A DNA stretch of 64,000 nucleotides from Hymenolepis diminuta (taxonomy: Eukaryota; Platyhelminthes; Cestoda; Cyclophyllidea; Hymenolepididae), in NCBI GenBank assembly GCA_900708905.1, contig CAADRB010000010.1, positions 62,001-126,000 of the forward strand. The letters are read 5' to 3'. Positions 63,633 to 64,000 of this stretch are shown here, in pieces. Below the pieces are notes generated by a model. The model ran no database searches. It was not told where the DNA came from and saw only the letters and a list, made by a program, of their open reading frames with translations. Both the position numbers and the translations under genes were made by a program. Each line of letters starts with the position of its first letter. Position 1 is the first letter of the stretch.

Positions 63633-64000
63633 GCAATTTTGTAAATAATTACTCGTGCTTCTTTCTTCGATCCTGCTGAATGCTGTGATGCGATCATGGT
63701 GGTGTTTGTTTGAGGTCTAAATTACCAAGTCAGAACAAAATAAGCATTTTGGAGCCCCTCCGATTGAGAAATTCGCATTTGGTCGCCTGTTGGCTAGTAT
63801 TAACCTTAGCATTCGTTCACTGAATATGTGCCCTCTGGAAAACTGAAGGAAAGTCTTGGTCAGAAGTCATCCTGAGATCTTACCTATTGGGAAACTTGTA
63901 TCTCTGTCGATCAGCATTGGTAAGTACAGATGGCCACTTCAAATACTAGATATGAATCGATGGATTTTGGACTTGTGACCTCTGGCCTCCCTCTTGGAAG

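Larger units (their letters stand above)
59521..64000 (+). repeat. Second copy of 52,323-56,802 (offset 7,198)
   Basis: All exons, introns and 3' flanking sequence I compared are the same at a constant offset of 7,198, including non-coding intron sequence. The copy begins in mid-exon 3 of COQ8, at CAGTTATCGATGCAG, right after the N. It runs off the window end. The lack of intron divergence points to an assembly duplication or a very recent tandem duplication. Confidence 0.95.

Noticed and set aside
1..64000. CRISPR arrays, prokaryotic operons, riboswitches, rRNA genes
   Set aside because: I saw no regularly spaced short repeats and no rRNA-like conserved blocks. The window is clearly eukaryotic nuclear DNA.

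Overview
This 64 kb window is AT-rich metazoan nuclear DNA. Genes have many GT-AG introns, poly(A) signals follow several of them, and there are decayed transposons. Two COQ8 introns are only 36 and 40 nt, other introns are 47-78 nt, and the proteins are recognisable but divergent. Together this fits a flatworm, most likely a cestode. That placement is an inference from intron size, base composition and protein divergence, not a database result.

Layout. Positions 1-39,000 are almost a gene desert. They hold a decayed non-LTR reverse transcriptase (about 3.2-4.1 kb), a dead mariner transposon with long inverted repeats (7,051-8,513), four copies of an LTR-like repeat (13.4, 14.5, 32.7 and 34.4 kb), and a frameshifted coding remnant (16.35-16.59 kb). 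They also hold a clear two-exon small gene of unknown function (23,795-24,219, +) and a possible small gene on the opposite strand (24.65-24.92 kb, -) next to a strong G-quadruplex-type tract. A GC-richer stretch with a cluster of GGCGCC palindromes (38.28-38.86 kb) precedes a three-exon Emx/empty spiracles homeobox gene (39,969-42,876, +), which has CCAAT, E2F-like and TATA motifs just upstream.

Positions 43,800-59,450 are gene-dense. A nine-exon coiled-coil protein gene (43,812-50,501, -) lies head-to-head with a seven-exon COQ8/ADCK3 gene (51,604-56,355, +), which encodes a mitochondrial UbiB-family protein of coenzyme Q synthesis. A fifth copy of the LTR-like repeat sits between their starts. 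A three-exon MEA1-type gene follows (57,208-58,611, +), and a single-exon OB-fold, SOSS-B-like gene lies tail-to-tail with it (59,122-59,448, -).

From 59,521 to the window end the sequence repeats 52,323-56,802 at a constant offset of 7,198 bases. The repeat starts inside COQ8 exon 3, directly after a lone N at 59,520. I saw no differences where I compared the copies, introns included. A redundantly placed contig is the most economical reading, so the second COQ8 should not be counted as a separate gene without long-read support.

The genes do not form one pathway. They are a developmental regulator, a mitochondrial quinone-synthesis factor, a probable DNA-repair OB-fold protein, a coiled-coil scaffold and a small acidic MEA1 protein.
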